64,000 nt of DNA from Hoeflea phototrophica DFL-43 (GCF_000154705.2 NZ_CM002917.1:3979853-4043852); one strand, 5' to 3'; positions 40,835 to 50,109 are shown, numbered from the stretch's first letter. Made by a program: numbers and translations. The notes: generated by a model not told the origin, from the letters alone.

Positions 40835-41129
40835 TAGCAACTGTATCAAAGACCGAAATCCATCCATTAAGTGATCCATGCACCAACGCTACGTCGAAGA
40901 TCTTGGCATCCGACACGCATATATCAAACTCGGCACACCGCAGCTGAATGGCAAGGTCGAGCGGTCGCACAGATCGGACGGCCAAGAATTCTATCAACTC
41001 CTCAGCTACAAAGCCGACGTCGATCTCGAAATAAAGCTGAGCGAATGGGAGCGCTTTTATAATTTCCATAGGCCGCACGGCGCGCTCAACGGCAACACGC
41101 CTTACGAAGCCCTCAGAGAAAAGCTATAA
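40835..41129 (+). pseudogene. IS481-type integrase, C-terminal scrap
   Basis: Just past the IS6 end a plus-strand reading gives RYVEDLGIRHAYIKLGTPQL, NGKVERSHRSDGQEFYQLLS and FYNFHRPHGALNGNTPYEAL. This is the C-terminal part of the IS481/IS3-like integrase core, including the catalytic Glu in GKVERSH. The N-terminal two thirds are missing, probably lost with the IS6 insertion. Confidence 0.75.
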
Positions 41130-41354
41130 ATAGCAATCGAGATGTCCCACGGGTAACCGCATCATACAAAGCACGCGGCTCGCAGCTTCGATGCAATCAG
41201 CTCGGCACTCGGCGAGATTGTAAGCCGATACACCGTCATCGAATGCTAAAACTTCTTCAAGGCAGCGGGATATGAGGCACAATAGATGCAACACGCTACA
41301 GGACCTTGCGTGCGTAGATCACTGACAACCTGCTAACCAAAGCGCCTATCACAT
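41130..41354. other. Intergenic region, no recognised gene
   Basis: These 225 bp between the integrase scrap and the end of the catabolic operon show no gene, terminator or RNA that I can support. Confidence 0.4.
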
Positions 41355-43631
41355 TCAGCCATTGATGGCCTGCCAAACCTTGTTGGAGGTGAACGGCATC
41401 TGGAGGGCCGCTTTGTCGGCCTTTCCTCGAAGTGCGTGATGAATCGCATTGAAGGTGGCGGCTAGGGCGCCGGTCAGACCGGCTTCGCCGACCCCCTTGA
41501 CGCCCAGGACATTGCGTGGCGACGGGCTGCCTTGGAATTCCACCGTGAGGTTGGGGACATCCAGCGCCCGGGGCATCCGGTAGTCCATGAAGCTGGCACT
41601 GAGTAATTGGCCGCTGTCGTCGAAGGCAGCCATCTCGCCAAGCGCTTCGCCCAACCCCTGCACGATCCCGCCTTGGATCTGAGCCTCGGCGAGCTGTTCG
41701 GAAAGCACCGTCCCGCAATCGTCAACCGCAGTGTATCGCACGACCTCGATCTCGCCGGTTGCAGGGTCGATCTCGATCTCTGCCACATGAGCGCCAGAGG
41801 GGTAAGTCTCGTGGCGATCCGCGGTGCCTATGTAGGCAAACTTACCCTTCTGCTGGACACCGGTCGCGAGCACATCTTCGAGAGAGCACACATTCCCGCC
41901 AGCCACCCGAAAGACGCCGTCCTCGAGATGCATGCCGTTCGACGCCAGACCTGCCACGTCGGCGGCAATTCCCGTCAGTTCCGTTCGGGCCGCCTCGCAT
42001 GCTCGTGCAATGGCGGTCCCGATAATCGAGGCCGACCGCGAGGCGAATGCACCGGCACCGGCAAGACCCGATTGGCCGTTGTCATAGAGGATGGAAACAT
42101 CCTGCGGACGACAGCCGAGATGGTCGGCAACCAACTGCGAGAAAACCGTGGTTGGACCCTGGCCCGAAGAGTGCCCGAGGATCCTGCAGTCGATCCGAAG
42201 TTTCGAATCGTCCCCAATGTAGAGCGCTAGCTTTACCTGATCCTGAGGCACCGGGCCGCCACCGGCAATTTCTACAAAGACTGCCATGCCGATGCCGCGC
42301 AGCTTGCCCTCTCGCTGTGAAGCCTGCCGCCGGTGCTCGAATTCGTCCCACTGCGAGAGTTCCGCAGCACGCCGCATGAGGTCGTGGTAATCGCCGGAAT
42401 CATATTCCGAGGCGAGCGGGGTCTTCCAGGGCATAGCGGATGCAGGAACCAGATTGACTTCGCGAAGGGTTAGGCGGTCAAACCCGGTCGTCATGGCTGC
42501 CTTGTCGACCAGTCTTTCAACCAGGCAGGCAATGTCCGGACGGCCGGCTCCGCGATACGGACCCGTGGGCACCGCGTTGGTGTAACGCTGGACAACCCGC
42601 ATCCGGGCAACAGGAATCTGATAGGCTCCTGTGATACAGGGCGCCGGATTCTTCAGATTGATGAGCGCGCCGACGGGTGTCGCATACGCGCCGAGATCGG
42701 CCTCGTAGATCACATCGATAGCGACAAAGCGGCCGTTATCGTCCAGGGCGAGTTTGCCCGTGAGGCGATTTCCTCGGCCTTGGGCATCAGACATGAAACC
42801 CTCGACACGCTGACCCTGCCAAGCCAGCGTGTCACCGATCCGTTCTGCGGCCGCCATCAGGAGTGCATGTTCGGGATAGGGCGCGCCGCGCGCACCGAAA
42901 GCACCGCCGACATCCACGCTTTCGACGGCAACCGATTTCTCCGCCACGCCCAGAACTGCGGCAAGCACCGTCTGCATTTCCGGCACCCCCTGGTGCGGCG
43001 CCCAGAGATGATACCGACCGGTGACCGGATCATGAGTTGCAATGGCGCTGCGCGGCTCCATCGGATTGGCAACCACCCGAGGCAGCTCGACAGCAGCTTC
43101 GACGATGCAGGCGGCCTGCGAAAAGCGATCTGTGAGTTCAGCCTCATGACCGAAGCCCACATCCATCGCCAGATTGCCGGGTATTCCATCATGGAGATCG
43201 ACCGCATCGGCGGCAGGATCCCAGCCGATAACCGGCGGAAGCTCGTCATAGTCGATCATCACCATTTCCGCAGCGGCCTCTGCACCAGCGCGGGTCCGTG
43301 CGATCACCAACGCAACAATCTCGCCAACAAATCGCACGCGGTCAGCGGCTATGGCCGGCCGGGGTGCCGGCTTGAAGCCACCGTTGCCAACAAGCGGATG
43401 GAAAGCACTGGCCGGAAAGGAATTGAGGTCCGGAAAATCATCGGCAGTGAAAACCGCGATCACCTCCGGCTGATCAGCGGCATCTCCCGTATCGATCCCG
43501 GTGATCCTTGCATGGGCCACGGGCGATCTGACGAAGCTCACATGCATGGCTTCGGGGCGGGAGGCAATCAGATCGTCGGTGTAGTTTCCGTTGCCCTGGA
43601 CAAGTCTGTTGAACTCGTCTTTTGCCTTCAT
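41355..43631 (-). CDS. Molybdopterin hydroxylase large subunit, xanthine dehydrogenase/CoxL type
   Basis: The 758-residue protein has the two parts of the xanthine-oxidase-family large subunit. The N-terminal part starts directly with FNRLVQGNGNYTDDL, the usual GxGxYxDD motif. The molybdenum part has SVDVGGAFGARGAPYPEH, TNAVPTGPYRGAGRPDIACL and the catalytic Glu in GVKGVGEAGLTGALA. It lacks the AYxCSFR loop of true CO dehydrogenase, so hydroxylation of an aromatic, N-heterocyclic or aldehyde carbon is likelier. No FAD or 2Fe-2S subunit gene adjoins. It is the last gene of the eight-gene operon and overlaps the amidohydrolase stop by 4 nt. Confidence 0.88.
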   Translation of the reverse strand: MKAKDEFNRLVQGNGNYTDDLIASRPEAMHVSFVRSPVAHARITGIDTGDAADQPEVIAVFTADDFPDLNSFPASAFHPLVGNGGFKPAPRPAIAADRVRFVGEIVALVIARTRAGAEAAAEMVMIDYDELPPVIGWDPAADAVDLHDGIPGNLAMDVGFGHEAELTDRFSQAACIVEAAVELPRVVANPMEPRSAIATHDPVTGRYHLWAPHQGVPEMQTVLAAVLGVAEKSVAVESVDVGGAFGARGAPYPEHALLMAAAERIGDTLAWQGQRVEGFMSDAQGRGNRLTGKLALDDNGRFVAIDVIYEADLGAYATPVGALINLKNPAPCITGAYQIPVARMRVVQRYTNAVPTGPYRGAGRPDIACLVERLVDKAAMTTGFDRLTLREVNLVPASAMPWKTPLASEYDSGDYHDLMRRAAELSQWDEFEHRRQASQREGKLRGIGMAVFVEIAGGGPVPQDQVKLALYIGDDSKLRIDCRILGHSSGQGPTTVFSQLVADHLGCRPQDVSILYDNGQSGLAGAGAFASRSASIIGTAIARACEAARTELTGIAADVAGLASNGMHLEDGVFRVAGGNVCSLEDVLATGVQQKGKFAYIGTADRHETYPSGAHVAEIEIDPATGEIEVVRYTAVDDCGTVLSEQLAEAQIQGGIVQGLGEALGEMAAFDDSGQLLSASFMDYRMPRALDVPNLTVEFQGSPSPRNVLGVKGVGEAGLTGALAATFNAIHHALRGKADKAALQMPFTSNKVWQAING

Positions 43632-44620
43632 GTCTCAAGACCGAAGAAATCTATGGCGACTTTCGAGGAGATGGTTGCCTTCTCATCATCACTCAGCCCT
43701 TGGCAGGCGTTGAGAAGGCCAAGCGGATCCGTGTCTCCCATGTCGAACGGGTAGTCACTGCCAAGCATGACACGGTCGGCGCCAACGGTCCGGACCAGTG
43801 TTTCGATGTGGTCGGTACGGTAGACGCAGGTGTCAAAATAGATGCGGCGCAAATAGGTTGAGGGCGCGGACGGGGTCAGCCGGTTGACCTCGGGGCGCAC
43901 TTTCCAGGCATGGTCGAAACGACCGATGTAAAACGGCGCAAACCCTCCGCCGTGAGCGATATAGACCTTCAATTTGGGAAACCGGTCAAGAACCCCGCCG
44001 AAGACCAGATGGTTGAAGGCCAGAAGTTCTTCGAGCGGCTGGGCGACCGAATTGACCATGAAGAAGGGCGTCAGGCGTTCACCATTTGAAAAGCCCAGCG
44101 GATGGATCATCAGGCCGGCGCCGGCAGCTTCCAGTGCCGCGTAGATCGGATCAAGCGAGGCGTCAGAGAGTTCCCGCTCCATCACCCGGCTGTCGATCTG
44201 GAAGACGCGGAGGCCAAGCTCGCGTGTGGCGCGTGTTATCTCGGCTACGGCTGCATCGGGATCTGTCATGGGCAACGTGCCGATGCCCGCAAAGCGGTCG
44301 GGCGCCCTGGCGACGAGTTCGGCGACATGGTCGTTCTGGAGCGCCGAGATTTCGGCCAGCAATTTGGGCTCGGCCCAATAGTGTTGCTGGCCCGGAGCCG
44401 GGGCGATCACCTGGCGGTCGATGCCCATCCGCGCCATGTCGGCAAGCCGGCGCTCAACCTGGTTGAACATGATCTTGAGCTCGGGGAACTGGGTATGATC
44501 CTGTTCCTTGCTTTCAGGTGACATGTCGCGCTGGTACGGCACGCTGTCGGGCTTGATCGTGCCGGCCACCTTTTCATTGACGGCGGGACAGAGCGTGTGG
44601 GTGTGTGCATCGATGATCAT
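43628..44620 (-). CDS. Amidohydrolase, ACMSD-like decarboxylase family
   Basis: The 330-residue TIM-barrel metal enzyme has IIDAHTHTLCP (first metal His pair), LMIHPLGFSNGE, VYIAHGGGFAPFYIGRFDHA and LGSDYPFDMGDTDPLG (metal Asp). This is the pattern of aminocarboxymuconate-semialdehyde and 2-hydroxy-1,4-benzoquinone-like decarboxylases. It would decarboxylate a ring-cleavage product or related acid. Both ends overlap neighbours by 4 nt (ATGA), so its translation is coupled with OsmC and the hydroxylase subunit. Confidence 0.87.
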   Translation of the reverse strand: MIIDAHTHTLCPAVNEKVAGTIKPDSVPYQRDMSPESKEQDHTQFPELKIMFNQVERRLADMARMGIDRQVIAPAPGQQHYWAEPKLLAEISALQNDHVAELVARAPDRFAGIGTLPMTDPDAAVAEITRATRELGLRVFQIDSRVMERELSDASLDPIYAALEAAGAGLMIHPLGFSNGERLTPFFMVNSVAQPLEELLAFNHLVFGGVLDRFPKLKVYIAHGGGFAPFYIGRFDHAWKVRPEVNRLTPSAPSTYLRRIYFDTCVYRTDHIETLVRTVGADRVMLGSDYPFDMGDTDPLGLLNACQGLSDDEKATISSKVAIDFFGLET

Positions 44621-45087
44621 TTCGCCACCACCGGCTGGAATGTCCAGTTCTGCACAATTTCACTGCCTGCCTGACGCAGGATGACGGACATCGGGCAGCG
44701 TTGTTCGAGTTCGACCTTGAAATCCTCGAGCGTTGCCGAATCCATATCGGTTTTCGCCGTTATATCGAGCTCGATCTTCGGAAACGGCACCGGCACATCC
44801 GCCTCCTTGTCGATGCCGCGGTGATCGAGCAGCCCGTGGCAGCTCATTTTCGCAAACTCCAGGGTGACGCCGCGCTCATGGGCGATGCGCGCTGCAATCA
44901 CATGGGTGCAGCTCATCAGGGCGCCGAGCATGGTTTCAAGCGGCGTCGGGCCGACATCGGTCCCATGCCGGTAGGGAGGTTCGTCAATCACGAAGGAATG
45001 ATTGCGCGTCCGGATTTCCGTCAGGCTCATGGTCGGGCAATGCGCTTCAAGCCGGACACTGATCAGGGGCTTCTTTTTAATTTCCAT
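44617..45087 (-). CDS. OsmC-family protein
   Basis: The 156-residue OsmC/Ohr-fold protein has ETMLGALMSCTHVIAARIAH with the first conserved Cys and EQRCPMSVILRQAG with the second. Such Cys pairs reduce organic peroxides. Family members are also found in degradation operons, where their role is less clear. The start overlaps the HpcH/HpaI-like stop by 11 nt and the stop overlaps the amidohydrolase start by 4 nt. Confidence 0.88.
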   Translation of the reverse strand: MEIKKKPLISVRLEAHCPTMSLTEIRTRNHSFVIDEPPYRHGTDVGPTPLETMLGALMSCTHVIAARIAHERGVTLEFAKMSCHGLLDHRGIDKEADVPVPFPKIELDITAKTDMDSATLEDFKVELEQRCPMSVILRQAGSEIVQNWTFQPVVAK

Positions 45088-45718
45088 ACTTCAACTCCAT
45101 TGTCTGGAACGCAGCCAGAGGCACGTAGAGGAGCTGCGCGCCGCGTGCCTTCCACATCTCGGCCGCCGCCTTCGTGAGGGCCGGCAAACCAAAAGCCTTG
45201 CCGGCGGCGGATAGCCTCCTGGCGACGCGGTCGACGGCGGCGACCACTTCGGGGTGCGTCGGCTGGCCGGGATGCCCCATGGCCGTTGCAAGGTCGTTGG
45301 GGCCGATAAGAAAGGCCGAGACTTCGTCAACCCGCATCAGGGCTTCAAGGCAGTCCACCGCTTCCACAGTTTCGACTTGCGCAATCACGCCCACATTCTC
45401 AGAACCGATATGCGCCATGCAATCCTTGAGGCTTTGCTCGGTAGTCACCTGCGGCAGGACCAGCACATCGGGTTTGGCAGACAAGGCCGCGCCGATGGCC
45501 ACGGGTCCAAGTCCGTCCGTACGGATCATCGAGATCAGGCGCCGGTCTTTGGCGTCCTCCACCATCTTGGCGGATCGCACCATGCCGAGCCCTGTGCCCT
45601 CACAATCGATGAACAGTGCGTTGGCGCCATCCATCGCGTCAGGCACCGGCGAAAGGCCCGGATTGACCGCAACCAGAAGGGTGCCGTTTTCGATGCTCGC
45701 GTCGAATGCCGCTGACAA
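45077..45718 (-). CDS. HpcH/HpaI aldolase/citrate lyase-family protein
   Basis: The 213-residue protein has the family barrel: GANALFIDCEGTGLGMV, MIRTDGLGPVAIGAALSAKP, the metal-binding Glu in VIAQVETVEAV and Asp in FLIGPNDLATAMGHPGQ. The usual His after the DxE (DGEH) is replaced by Gly (DCEG), which would remove the classical base of pyruvate aldolases. It is also somewhat short for the family (usually about 250). It may use another base, act as a lyase/thioesterase, or be non-catalytic. It is 3 nt after the cysteine hydrolase stop. Confidence 0.82.
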   Translation of the reverse strand: MSAAFDASIENGTLLVAVNPGLSPVPDAMDGANALFIDCEGTGLGMVRSAKMVEDAKDRRLISMIRTDGLGPVAIGAALSAKPDVLVLPQVTTEQSLKDCMAHIGSENVGVIAQVETVEAVDCLEALMRVDEVSAFLIGPNDLATAMGHPGQPTHPEVVAAVDRVARRLSAAGKAFGLPALTKAAAEMWKARGAQLLYVPLAAFQTMELKYGN

Positions 45719-45721
45719 ATC

Positions 45722-46381
45722 CTAGCCTTCCGATCCGAACCCCAGATCCTGCAGGGTGTAGATTTCCTCGTTGGTCATGGTCCAGCCGAACGCCGTGCGA
45801 ATGCAGAGCAATCCGGCATCGTGAAGTTCCGGCGCGTCCATCGTCTGCACGCAGTCGCTGGCAACAATGACCGCATAGTCGCGGACATTGGCCGCTGTCA
45901 CCGTGGCCAGCACACAGGAATTGGTGTTCACCCCGGTGATGATGAGCGTGTTGATGCCATGCGCCCGCAGATGAAAATCAAGATCCGTTCCCAAAAAGCA
46001 GTCATAGCGCTTCTTGGTGTCAACAACGCGGTCCTCCGGCTCACGAAGCTGGGGCATGACCGTGCATCCGGGCATGCCGTCAAGATTGTGCCTGAGCACG
46101 TTCTTTCGCGTGTTGCCCGGATCTTCGGCCCGCGTGCGCCAGAAAGCGTTTGCACGGATTTCCTGAGCGTCCCGGTAGCGGGTCACAAGATGGATGACGG
46201 GAATACCGGCCGCGCGGGCACGGTCCATCAGCGCCTTGTTGGCAGCGATCACCGCGTCCGCCACATCTGCCGCAACCGGCATGGTCGCGACTTCCGGATC
46301 CAGATGACCGCGATGACAGTCGATCGCGATCACGGCGGCCTTTGGAGTATCGACACCAAAATTCATGCTTGTCGCGGTCAT
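45722..46381 (-). CDS. Isochorismatase-like cysteine hydrolase
   Basis: I start at 46381 (MTATSMNFGVDTPKAAVIAI), which gives an ATGA overlap with the upstream hydrolase. The 219-residue protein has the Asp-Lys-Cys triad: AVIAIDCHRGHLDPEV, EPEDRVVDTKKRYDCFLGTD, and LIITGVNTNSCVLATVTAAN. Family members hydrolyse amides such as maleamate, N-carbamoylsarcosine or ureidoacrylate, or isochorismate. With an amidase, an alpha/beta hydrolase and a hydroxylase in the same operon, a carbamoyl or maleamate-type amide is plausible. Confidence 0.88.
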   Translation of the reverse strand: MTATSMNFGVDTPKAAVIAIDCHRGHLDPEVATMPVAADVADAVIAANKALMDRARAAGIPVIHLVTRYRDAQEIRANAFWRTRAEDPGNTRKNVLRHNLDGMPGCTVMPQLREPEDRVVDTKKRYDCFLGTDLDFHLRAHGINTLIITGVNTNSCVLATVTAANVRDYAVIVASDCVQTMDAPELHDAGLLCIRTAFGWTMTNEEIYTLQDLGFGSEG

Positions 46382-47613
46382 ATCAGCGGGTTCCATCCGG
46401 TCTTGAGCAACGCTTGCTGGTCGATTCCGAACACGTCAGCGAGCCAGTCGTTGAGGATTTCCTGACCGATTGTGGGATTGTCGTGCTGGCAATGTTCTGC
46501 GCCCGTCTCGTCGGGCTGGAGCAGCCGCAGGGTCGAGTTGATCCCCTTTTCGACCGCATGTTCGTGAACCTGTGTCGCAGCAGAAACGGTCAGCACGTCA
46601 TGCCCGCCATGCAGGACGAGAAGCGGGCATTGCATGTGTTCGAGATGACCTTCGAGGGCGAAATCCCGTGACCTTTCGAGGGCGACGGCCATGGTGTCTT
46701 CGCCCATCACCCATTTGATGTGCATGGCGAGACCGAAGCTCTCGTCCTTGTCACCCCACATTTCGTGAACTGACCAGATCGCTCCATGCGCCACGCAGGC
46801 GGCAAGGCGGTGTTCGTAACAGGCGGCGCGCGCCGCATAGTAGCCGCCCATGGACGAGCCGCAACAGGCAATCCTGTCCGGGTCCACGTCATCGCGCTCA
46901 AGCAGCCAGTCTATGCAGGCGCCAACCGGAACCTCGGTGTCGTGCCGGGCTGCCAGTCCGTGACGGCGGAGCGTGCCTCCCTGGCCGGGAAGATCGACCA
47001 TCAGAACAGATATCCCGCGCTGCAATGCGCCATGCGCCTGCATGAACCACATCTCGTCCTTGATTGAATCCAGGCCACCAAAGCAGATCAGCACCGGCAT
47101 CTTGTCGCCGGGATGGGGTGTCCTGATGAAATAGCCGCAGATAGGCTTTCCCGGCTCATAGGGAATGTCGACCACTTCACCGGGGGGATTGAGATAGCTG
47201 ATGAACTTGTGGCTGCAGGCCTCCATTTTCTCGAATGTCGGCAGCCGGTCGGCTGCGTCGGGCTCCAGATAGAACTCGGCCTGACGGTAATAATCAGCGG
47301 CGCGCAGAAAGCAGTTCATCGCTGTGCGAATGTGGCCCCTGCCCTCGGCCTCCAGTCCGCGTTCCCAGTTCTGGTCGGCAACGCGCATCCACTCGCGGTT
47401 CCAGCTGTCATAATCTCCCGGAATCATCCGGCTCGCGGCCAGAAAGCACTCCGAGACCGCGCCGCCGCCTTCCTGGGTTTCGCCAAGCCCGCGACGAAAC
47501 TGATAGGTCAGCCAGGGATGCTCGGGCCAGTGATGCCAGCCCATGGGTTCGTAATGCGGATTGAGATTGTCACTGACGATATCGATCGCATTCTCCGGGA
47601 CCGGGTTGCTCAT
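46378..47613 (-). CDS. Alpha/beta hydrolase, C-C/ester hydrolase type
   Basis: The 411-residue protein has an N-terminal helical cap (about 1-150, with MNCFLRAADYYRQAEFYLE) and a C-terminal alpha/beta hydrolase: LICFGGLDSIKDEM, GQGGTLRRHGLAA, nucleophile GSSMGGYYAARAA, acid near LVLHGGHDVLTVS and His in GAEHCQHDNP. Cap and length resemble 2,6-dihydroxypseudooxynicotine hydrolase, a C-C hydrolase of nicotine degradation, and FrsA-like enzymes. Both stop and start overlap neighbours by 4 nt. Confidence 0.82.
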   Translation of the reverse strand: MSNPVPENAIDIVSDNLNPHYEPMGWHHWPEHPWLTYQFRRGLGETQEGGGAVSECFLAASRMIPGDYDSWNREWMRVADQNWERGLEAEGRGHIRTAMNCFLRAADYYRQAEFYLEPDAADRLPTFEKMEACSHKFISYLNPPGEVVDIPYEPGKPICGYFIRTPHPGDKMPVLICFGGLDSIKDEMWFMQAHGALQRGISVLMVDLPGQGGTLRRHGLAARHDTEVPVGACIDWLLERDDVDPDRIACCGSSMGGYYAARAACYEHRLAACVAHGAIWSVHEMWGDKDESFGLAMHIKWVMGEDTMAVALERSRDFALEGHLEHMQCPLLVLHGGHDVLTVSAATQVHEHAVEKGINSTLRLLQPDETGAEHCQHDNPTIGQEILNDWLADVFGIDQQALLKTGWNPLI

Positions 47614-49220
47614 GAGATGCTCCTGTCTGTTGGGGTGCGCGTGTGCCAGTCGGTCTTCAACTGAAAGGCATCGGCGATCTCGATAAGGCTTGCCTCATCA
47701 TCGGGGCGGCCAACAAGCTGGAATGCAATCGGAAGCCCTTTGGCATCCTCTCCACACGGTGCGACGAGCGCCGGCAGACCAAGGTAGTTTATGCCGCGTG
47801 TTGTATGGGTGAGCTTGGCAATGGCCGCGGATACCAACTTTGGGTCACCTTGCGTGGTTTCCTCGATGGTCGGCACTTCACAGGCAATTGCCGGGATGAA
47901 AGCAATGTCAGCTCCCTCCATGGCTTCTGCGATCCACTTGCCGCGCAGCGTCGCACGGACCCGCAAGGCGGTCGCGTAGTGGATCCCGGAATAGAACATG
48001 CCCGGCTCGAGCCGGTCTCGCACCTGCCGGCCGATGCTGCAATCGGGATCCGTGAAATGCGGCGCAAGCTGTGCCGATGCTTCGACCGCGAGCACGAGAT
48101 GCGCCATCGTGTTGACAGCCGTCATAGCCGGTCCGGCCGTTTCAACAATGGTTGCGCCTGCACTCTTGAAGGTTTCGATCGCCGCATCCAGGCTGGCCTT
48201 TACGGCCGGCGTCACGGTCTCGAAGTAATAGCCCTTCGGCACGGCGATGGTCTTTCCGCTCAGGTCGCCAGTCAGCGGCGGGCGTGCGGTTGCCACTGAG
48301 CCCGCAGATGTATCTCGTGGATCAAGTCCAGAAATCAGGTCCAGAACAAGGCCGCAATCCCGTGCGGACCGGGCGAGCGGACCAACACAATCGAGACTCC
48401 AGGACAGCGGCCAGACACCGGCGCGGCTGACGCGGTTCGCGGTCGGCTTGATCCCGGTCAGGCCGGACATCGCGGCCGGATGGCGGATTGATCCGCCGGT
48501 ATCGGTGCCAAGCGCAAACCGCACATAGCCTGCTGCAACCGCGACTGCAGAACCCGAGGACGAGCCGCCAGTCACATGCGCCGGGTTCCAGGGATTGCGC
48601 GGATGCTTGGTATGGGCATTGAAGCCTGTCGGGCTCATGGCAAGCTCTGCCATCGCCAGCCGGCCTATATCAATGCCGCCCGCCGCGTCCAGGCGTTCAA
48701 TCACCGTGGAGGTGTTGTCGGCAATCTGGCCCTTGAAAATCAGGGCCCCGTTCTCGGCTCTGTACCCCTCGCGCTTGAAGAGATCTTTCCGCGCATAGGG
48801 CGCCCCGGCGAGAATGCCGCGCTCGGCCGATGGTTTGGCTTCGAGTTTTTCCGCGTCCGCCATCGCCCGGTCAGCTTCGAGCGCAATCACGCCGTGATAC
48901 GCGTTGTCACGTGCCGAAGCCCGCTCAAGGGCCGCAGCCACTTCCTTTGTTGGACTTGTCTCACCCGATGTCAGCTGCGCGACGAGATCGCAAAGATCGC
49001 CGGTTCCGCGCGGGCCGTATCCGATTTCGGATGGGACCGGCGCGGACTTGCCCATTTTGCCGGCCGGCAGCTCCACGGCGTCTGCGGGGACCGATGCAAG
49101 CATCCCGTCAACGCTCGAGAGCGTCGCCTCGACCAGCCCGCCATAGAGCGCCCAAGCTTCGGACGTCGGATCGAAACCATGCGCCGCAGGCGCCATTTTG
49201 TCTTTGATGCTCATTGTCAA
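47610..49220 (-). CDS. Amidase, amidase-signature family
   Basis: The 536-residue amidase has the Lys-cisSer-Ser catalytic set: APYARKDLFKREGY (Lys), GGSSSGSAVAVAAGYVRF, and GTDTGGSIRHPAAMSG. An N-terminal extension of about 60 residues before the core may be a helix pair as in AtzE/GatA relatives. No GatB/GatC genes are near, so it is a catabolic amidase and not part of the tRNA amidotransferase. Its stop overlaps the start of the alpha/beta hydrolase; it is 7 nt after the deacetylase-like gene. Confidence 0.92.
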   Translation of the reverse strand: MTMSIKDKMAPAAHGFDPTSEAWALYGGLVEATLSSVDGMLASVPADAVELPAGKMGKSAPVPSEIGYGPRGTGDLCDLVAQLTSGETSPTKEVAAALERASARDNAYHGVIALEADRAMADAEKLEAKPSAERGILAGAPYARKDLFKREGYRAENGALIFKGQIADNTSTVIERLDAAGGIDIGRLAMAELAMSPTGFNAHTKHPRNPWNPAHVTGGSSSGSAVAVAAGYVRFALGTDTGGSIRHPAAMSGLTGIKPTANRVSRAGVWPLSWSLDCVGPLARSARDCGLVLDLISGLDPRDTSAGSVATARPPLTGDLSGKTIAVPKGYYFETVTPAVKASLDAAIETFKSAGATIVETAGPAMTAVNTMAHLVLAVEASAQLAPHFTDPDCSIGRQVRDRLEPGMFYSGIHYATALRVRATLRGKWIAEAMEGADIAFIPAIACEVPTIEETTQGDPKLVSAAIAKLTHTTRGINYLGLPALVAPCGEDAKGLPIAFQLVGRPDDEASLIEIADAFQLKTDWHTRTPTDRSIS

Positions 49221-49227
49221 CGCCGCT

Positions 49228-50109
49228 CTATTTCAGGTTCGACTTCGCGGCAAACCAGTCATAAATCTGCTCTCCGGTCCAGAACTCCACGCCCGGCTTG
49301 CCTGCCATGTATTCGACGGCTTCCTCAAGATACCGGATGCGGTGCGGAACGCCGCTGATATAGGGGTGGATGGCGAAGGAAAGGAACTTAACCCGCTCGC
49401 CGCTTTCGGCGTAAAGCCGGTCGAACTGGTCGATGATCCGGGTCTTGAAGTAGCTGCTTTCATGATGCTGGACGATCATCATCGGGATGTCGTTGAGTTC
49501 GACGGTATAGGGCAGCGTGACAAGCGGGCCGTTGTCGGTGCTCAACACGCAGGGTTCATCGTCGAACACAAAATCACCGGTGTATTTGATGCCGTGCTTG
49601 GTCATCAGATCGGGCGATGCATATGTTTCCGTTAGGCCTGGTCCAAGCCAGCCCACCGGCCGTTTTCCGGTGAACTTCTCGCATACATCCAGCGAGCGCA
49701 CCATGTTCTCTTCTTCATTCTCAAGCGCATGGGTGGGCATCTGAACATAGGAATGGCCCATGAATTCCCAGCCGGCGTCCCTGGCCGAGGCGGCCGCCTG
49801 TTCGTAACGCTCGCAGACATTGGCGTTGATCGACAGCGTCGGGGTGATGTTCATGCGGTCAAACAGCGCCTTTAAGCGCCAGTAACCCACGCGCATTCCG
49901 TACTCGTGCCATGACCAGTTGGGAATATCGGGCTGTACCGAGACGCCGGTTGGCGCCGGCAGAACCTGGCGAGCCATCGCCCGCTGGATTTCCCACACTT
50001 CAAGATTGACGATCGGCCAGACGACCAGTTTGGTCTCACCGTCGAACTTGAGCGGCGGACGGTCAACAATCGCTGAATAGAGTATCCTCTCTTCGGGCGT
50101 CTTGGACAT
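49228..50109 (-). CDS. Polysaccharide deacetylase-family hydrolase, PuuE-like
   Basis: I start at 50109 (MSKTPEERILYSAIVDRP) because AGAAGGG lies a few bases ahead; the frame opens at 50139. The about 293-residue protein has the fold seen in PuuE-type allantoinases, which open cyclic ureides without a metal: WSWHEYGMRVGYWRLKALFD, INANVCERYEQAAA, WEFMGHSYVQMPTHALENEE and FLSFAIHPYISGVPHRIRYL. The context of amidase and cysteine hydrolase suits cleavage of a cyclic amide or ureide. It is the first gene of the eight-gene operon. Confidence 0.82.
   Translation of the reverse strand: MSKTPEERILYSAIVDRPPLKFDGETKLVVWPIVNLEVWEIQRAMARQVLPAPTGVSVQPDIPNWSWHEYGMRVGYWRLKALFDRMNITPTLSINANVCERYEQAAASARDAGWEFMGHSYVQMPTHALENEEENMVRSLDVCEKFTGKRPVGWLGPGLTETYASPDLMTKHGIKYTGDFVFDDEPCVLSTDNGPLVTLPYTVELNDIPMMIVQHHESSYFKTRIIDQFDRLYAESGERVKFLSFAIHPYISGVPHRIRYLEEAVEYMAGKPGVEFWTGEQIYDWFAAKSNLK

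Noticed and set aside
41355..43631. Aerobic carbon monoxide dehydrogenase (coxL)
   Set aside because: The AYxCSFR active-site loop of form I CODH is absent (PTGPYRGAGR instead) and coxM/coxS are missing.
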